From Actinomycetes bacterium (GTDB lineage Bacteria; Actinomycetota; Humimicrobiia; Humimicrobiales; Humimicrobiaceae): a DNA stretch of 17,212 nt. The position numbers and the translations under genes were made by a program. Below are positions 14,503 through 17,212 of this stretch, piece after piece. How positions within the stretch are numbered: the stretch's first letter is position 1; the number at the start of each line of letters is the position of its first letter. The DNA is taken from NCBI GenBank assembly GCA_030603375.1, contig JAUVXY010000010.1, forward strand, positions 1-17,212, given 5' to 3'. Under the pieces are notes generated by a model, which was given only the letters and a program-made list of their open reading frames with translations, was not told the DNA's origin and did no database searches.

Positions 14503-14542
14503 CTATAGCCTGGTCGATATTTTGTCTTGACAATGGGGGTAA
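14498..14542 (-). repeat. Right terminal inverted repeat of the IS3 element
   Basis: This is the inverse partner of 13292-13336. Its inner end overlaps the last codons of orfB, and its tip TGGGGGTAA borders the older IS4-like transposase. Confidence 0.7.
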
Positions 14543-15333
14543 CCTTACTACTTGCTCAGGCTAAAAGAAATATTGGAAAGAGAAAAATAAGACTTCTGCT
14601 TATTGACAACGGATTTATGGATGAGAAAACACTCTGGATAATAAAATACAAGCTGGGTGTAGATTTTATTGTAAGAATTAGAACAAATATGCACCTGGCA
14701 TCTGATGTTAGAAGCTTTAGAGACTCACCCTTTGCTTCTATAGGAGAGGACAAAAAAAGAGGTCTTAGGATTTTAGGAGTAGCTTCTCTTACAAACTACG
14801 ACCAGTATGGAGATGAGGAGCACTACAAAAATAGATACAAGAAAAATTTTAAACCAAACTTAATAAATTGTGTAATGGTAACAGAGTGGAACGGTAGGTC
14901 CTACGGCCCAGGACATGAAAAAGTATTTGCCACAAGTCTTGATGTTTCCGGTCCTTTAAAGATTGTTGATAATTATTGTCTTAGAAGTTTAATTGAAAAC
15001 ACACTCTTTAGAGAACTTAAGCAGGGTTGGAATCTAGCCAAGATTCCTATGAAGAAAAAAAATGCGGTAGTCTCACATACTATACTTACTCTTATAATGT
15101 ATTCACTCAACGCTTGTTTTCAAACTAAACTGGGAAGAGCCCTTACCAACAAAGGTATAAGAAGATTAAGAGATGAAGATATGAGCACAATCCATAAACT
15201 AATTGTATTTTCTGGAGAATATTTTGCTATATTTGATGTAGAAGAATATTCAATTATCCTGAGAGCTCCACCTAAAATATTTTTTCGCATAGATCCAAAA
15301 GAAGCTAAAAAAAGATTGGGACTTAAAGATTGA
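14542..15333 (+). pseudogene. IS4-like transposase, C-terminal fragment
   Basis: The frame picks up at TLLLAQAKRNIGKRK directly beside the IS3 right end. An in-frame TTG at 14527 within the IS3 end extends the open frame but is not a genuine start. LLLIDNGFMD (about 22-31) carries the second catalytic Asp. YCLRSLIE followed by NTLFRELKQGWNLAKIP fits the IS4 Y-(2)-R-(3)-E signature with the catalytic Glu. The tail of about 100 residues to the stop at 15333 is intact. This is the remainder of the transposase that begins at 12010; the middle, including the first catalytic Asp, has been deleted. Confidence 0.8.
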
Positions 15334-15659
15334 TTATAATTTTTAACCACTTAATATTTAAGCTACTCCAAAACTTTCCTCTAAAATAATTTCATCAATT
15401 AATTTTACAGTAATTTATATTTTGTCCTTAATTTCATCATAGATTTTATAAATTAAAGCTAATTTTCCTAAATTTTCAATTTCCGAATAATTTCTTGTCA
15501 ATAATTAGATGTTTCTTAAGTTCTTATAGTTAAATTTCAATAATTTTTTGCAGCAATTTAGGATTAAGCACCTAAAACATACCATACAGTGGTAAAATTT
15601 AGCAAAAAACACAAGTAGGAGTAATAATTTTTGTTCCTGCTATATTTTTTATTGAAATT
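15334..15659. other. AT-rich gap between two IS elements
   Basis: There is no gene here. It should hold the right end of the first element (candidate inverse repeat AGCTACTCC at 15361-15369) and the left end of the second. Small dyads are TACCA-TACAG-TGGTA (15580-15594) and GTAGGA with TCCTGC near 15615-15640. I could not define the left boundary of the second element. Confidence 0.4.
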
Positions 15660-15689
15660 ATGCTTGTATTATAGTAACATTACAAGCAT
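15660..15689 (+). repeat. Perfect 9-bp inverted repeat abutting the accessory ORF start
   Basis: ATGCTTGTA (15660-15668) and TACAAGCAT (15681-15689) flank a 12-base loop, and the ATG of the accessory ORF starts at the next base, 15690. In RNA the stem would occupy the ribosome-binding region. No ordinary Shine-Dalgarno is visible there. Confidence 0.55.
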
Positions 15690-16061
15690 ATGAATAATGA
15701 TAAAGGAAATATTTCTAAAATTAAGGCTAAAATTGCTTATCTTGCTGCCCAAAGGAGGCATTGCGAGAAATATCTGCTTGCAAGGCATAAGATGATAAAT
15801 GCATCATTTGTAGAAATGAGGACACTTGCAGGCGGAAGGGTAAGAAAAACTCCTGCGTATTATCTTTCAAGAAAAGTTGGTGGAGTAACTAAACTTACAT
15901 ATGTTAGGAAAGACGATTTAAGTGTAGTAAGAAGAAGATCACTTGCATGGAAATATTACTGCAGCAATCTGGCAAAGTATGTAAAAATATCAAAAGAAAT
16001 AGAAGAACTCTTTAGAAAGCTTGGGGTACTGTTACTAGATATACCAGACAGGTATAAGTAA
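15690..16061 (+). CDS. DUF6788-like accessory protein lacking the cysteine motif
   Basis: This basic 123-residue protein is in the accessory position of the second IS element. Its layout parallels the 11628 gene: a charged helical N-terminus, a central beta-rich segment (AYYLSRKVGGVTKLTYVRKDDL, spanning about 56-77) and a basic helical C-terminus. Where the first protein has CGKAGCKC and HGP, this one reads EMRTLAGGRVRKTPAYY, with no cysteines and no His. The similarity is therefore structural and positional more than by motif, and I assign the family tentatively. It ends one base before the transposase ATG at 16062. The frame is intact. Function is unknown. Confidence 0.55.
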   Translation: MNNDKGNISKIKAKIAYLAAQRRHCEKYLLARHKMINASFVEMRTLAGGRVRKTPAYYLSRKVGGVTKLTYVRKDDLSVVRRRSLAWKYYCSNLAKYVKISKEIEELFRKLGVLLLDIPDRYK

Positions 16062-17212
16062 ATGGATATAGATCTAAAAGCATATAAGCTAAGTAAAAGC
16101 AGGGTAGAAACTCTGGTAGGCAGAGACAAAAAATATGACCATATAACCGGAGCAGGTTTTTCTAAAATAGATGAACTACTTTCATTTATGCATGGAGTTG
16201 GAATATATGATCTGATAGATGCTATCGGGCCTCCAATGAAAAGAAAGCCAGGTACCTTCTAAACTCTTTTCTTCTCCTGCAGGTTTTAAAAAAACTGGGA
16301 TGTAGTCTGGAGGTAATTGAAGGTGGTTTCTCAGCCAAAAATAAAGAAGGCAAAAATCTGCCCCACTGCCTTGACACCATATATGATGAAGCAAAAAGGA
16401 TAGGCCCCGGCCAGATAATACTTCTTTCTGACAAAAAATTCATAAAAAAATATCCAGGTATATATGCAATAGATGCTACTGATATAGAAATTTCAAAAGA
16501 TACCCAGTACGAAAATGTTGGAAAAGTAGTAAAAGAAGTAACAGAAATTGATAAAAACGGGCAAAAATATACAAAAATAGAGGTAAAATACGGCTATAAG
16601 CTGGTTATGCTACAGTCTGTAGAGGATGGAGCTAGATATATAGTAGCAGCAGCACTTGTCCCATTAAACGTACATGAAGTCACTCTGGCCTATCGGCTAA
16701 TTAAATCTGCATATGATATTTTAGGGCCTGGATATATTAAAGCCATTTTAGCCGACAGAGGATTCTTTGATGGAGATCTATTTAAAAAACTAATGGATCT
16801 TGGTATCCATTTTATTATTCCTGCAAAAAAGAACAATGAAATACTTTCTGATATGAAAGGACTTTCTAAAATAAAAGGATATAGTGAGGCTACCGGGAAA
16901 AATGGTGAGCTAATAAAGGGCTTTTCAGATCTTAGCACTCTATCAAGTTGCATGTACAAATTAAATGGAATACTTACAGAGGATGATCATGGATTACTGC
17001 CAGCTTAAAAGTAAATACTAAAGGTAGACTTGCCAAAGCTTTTAACCTGTATTCCAGGTGGTGGGATATAAAAAACTGCCGATTTAGGGAACTTAAGCAG
17101 TACTGGAACCTTGGAAAACTTCCTGGTAAGAAATTTAATACTGTATATATGCATACTTTTCTAATCCTTACGATGTTCAACACAGTGGAGGCTTACAAAT
17201 CCAACAAGAGAG
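16062..17212 (+). pseudogene. IS4-like transposase, two frameshifts, right end outside the window
   Basis: The ATG at 16062 gives ITGAGFSKIDELLSFM (near 27-42), then stops at 16260-16262. The frame one base back continues from about 16252 as LLNSFLLLQVLKKLG, then YPGIYAIDATDIE with the first catalytic Asp and ILADRGFFDGDLFKKL with the second. It is lost again near 16988, and a further one-base shift yields WITASLKVNTKGRLAKAF and FRELKQYWNLGKLPGKK up to the edge. Both shifts behave as one-base deletions. In the Y-R-E region this copy reads YSRWWDIKN, with Lys where the first element has the catalytic Glu (YCLRSLIEN), which suggests decay at the active site as well. The 16607-17008 open stretch is an internal piece of this gene. 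Confidence 0.78.

Larger units (their letters stand above)
13292..14542 (+). mobile_element. IS3-family element, about 1.25 kb, both ends present
   Basis: The ends TTACCCCCA (13292-13300) and TGGGGGTAA (14534-14542) are exact inverses, and the imperfect terminal repeat continues inward over about 45 bp, matching at roughly 30 positions. The exact boundary is uncertain by a base or two. Length and gene order (orfA, orfB) are typical of the family. The flanks do not share a direct repeat: the left is IS1182 DNA and the right is the older transposase. This implies a deletion next to the element after insertion. Confidence 0.8.
11562..15369 (+). mobile_element. IS4-like element with DUF6788-type accessory ORF, split by two younger insertions
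   Basis: An accessory ORF (11628-12032) and a DDE transposase whose N-terminal (12010-12408) and C-terminal (14542-15333) parts are separated by IS1182-family and IS3-family DNA form one interrupted element. Tentative ends are GGAATAGCT (11562-11570) and its near-inverse AGCTACTCC (15361-15369), each also sharing TTAAAA at the same inward distance; in such AT-rich DNA this is weak evidence. No target duplication is evident. About 100 transposase residues, including the first catalytic Asp region, are missing at the junction. Confidence 0.55.
15660..17212 (+). mobile_element. Second IS4-like element with a DUF6788-like ORF, running off the window
   Basis: The same two-gene layout as the first element (small accessory ORF, then DDE transposase) but clearly divergent in sequence, so it is a separate IS and not a duplicate. 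The left end lies upstream of 15660 at an unknown point; the right end is beyond 17212. The transposase is frameshifted twice. Confidence 0.65.

Noticed and set aside
14527..14541. TTG at 14527 as the start of an independent gene
   Set aside because: These bases belong to the right end of the IS3 element; the open frame is only the continuation of the older transposase fragment.
1..17212. tRNA genes, rRNA or CRISPR arrays
   Set aside because: I saw no tRNA T-arm or acceptor patterns, no rRNA-like sequence and no regularly spaced repeats.

Overview
The window looks like chromosomal DNA of an AT-rich, probably anaerobic or fermentative bacterium. It has strong Shine-Dalgarno sites, heavy use of ATA (Ile) and AGA/AGG (Arg) codons, and tightly packed sugar-acid catabolic genes. 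The gene set (UxaE-type epimerase, SDR-type fructuronate reductase, Gnd, KDG kinase, LarA homologue) recalls Thermotoga-like hexuronate loci, but the phylum cannot be fixed from this window. A deep-branching or candidate lineage is possible.

Region 1 (262-843) is a nitroreductase-family flavoprotein. Region 2 (919-7243) is a five-gene co-directional block with gaps of 14-53 bp, probably one operon: tagaturonate/fructuronate epimerase (uxaE), SDR-type fructuronate reductase/mannonate oxidoreductase (uxuB-like), 6-phosphogluconate dehydrogenase (gnd), a PfkB sugar kinase most like 2-keto-3-deoxygluconate kinase, and a LarA-family nickel-pincer racemase/epimerase homologue. Together they make a sugar-acid interconversion module: tagaturonate <-> fructuronate <-> mannonate, with exits through KDG phosphorylation and the oxidative pentose phosphate step. 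The LarA homologue may act on a hexonate, for example gluconate <-> mannonate, rather than on lactate.

Region 3 (7489-11198) is an amino-sugar-type module: a SIS-domain sugar isomerase-like protein, an acetamidase/formamidase-family protein and a divergent NagA-like deacetylase on the + strand, with a NagB-like deaminase convergent on the - strand. A short palindromic hairpin that overlaps both stop codons separates nagA and nagB. The substrate is not evident, and the amidase is an unusual partner.

Region 4 (about 11560-17212) is an insertion-sequence graveyard. A first IS4-like element (a DUF6788-like accessory ORF plus transposase) is split by a truncated IS1182-family element, which is in turn cut by an IS3-family element. 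Part of both older elements has been deleted around the IS3 copy. After a 356-bp AT-rich gap, a second, different DUF6788-like plus IS4-like element starts and runs off the window; its transposase has two frameshifts. No transposase here looks intact. No tRNA, rRNA or CRISPR array was recognised.
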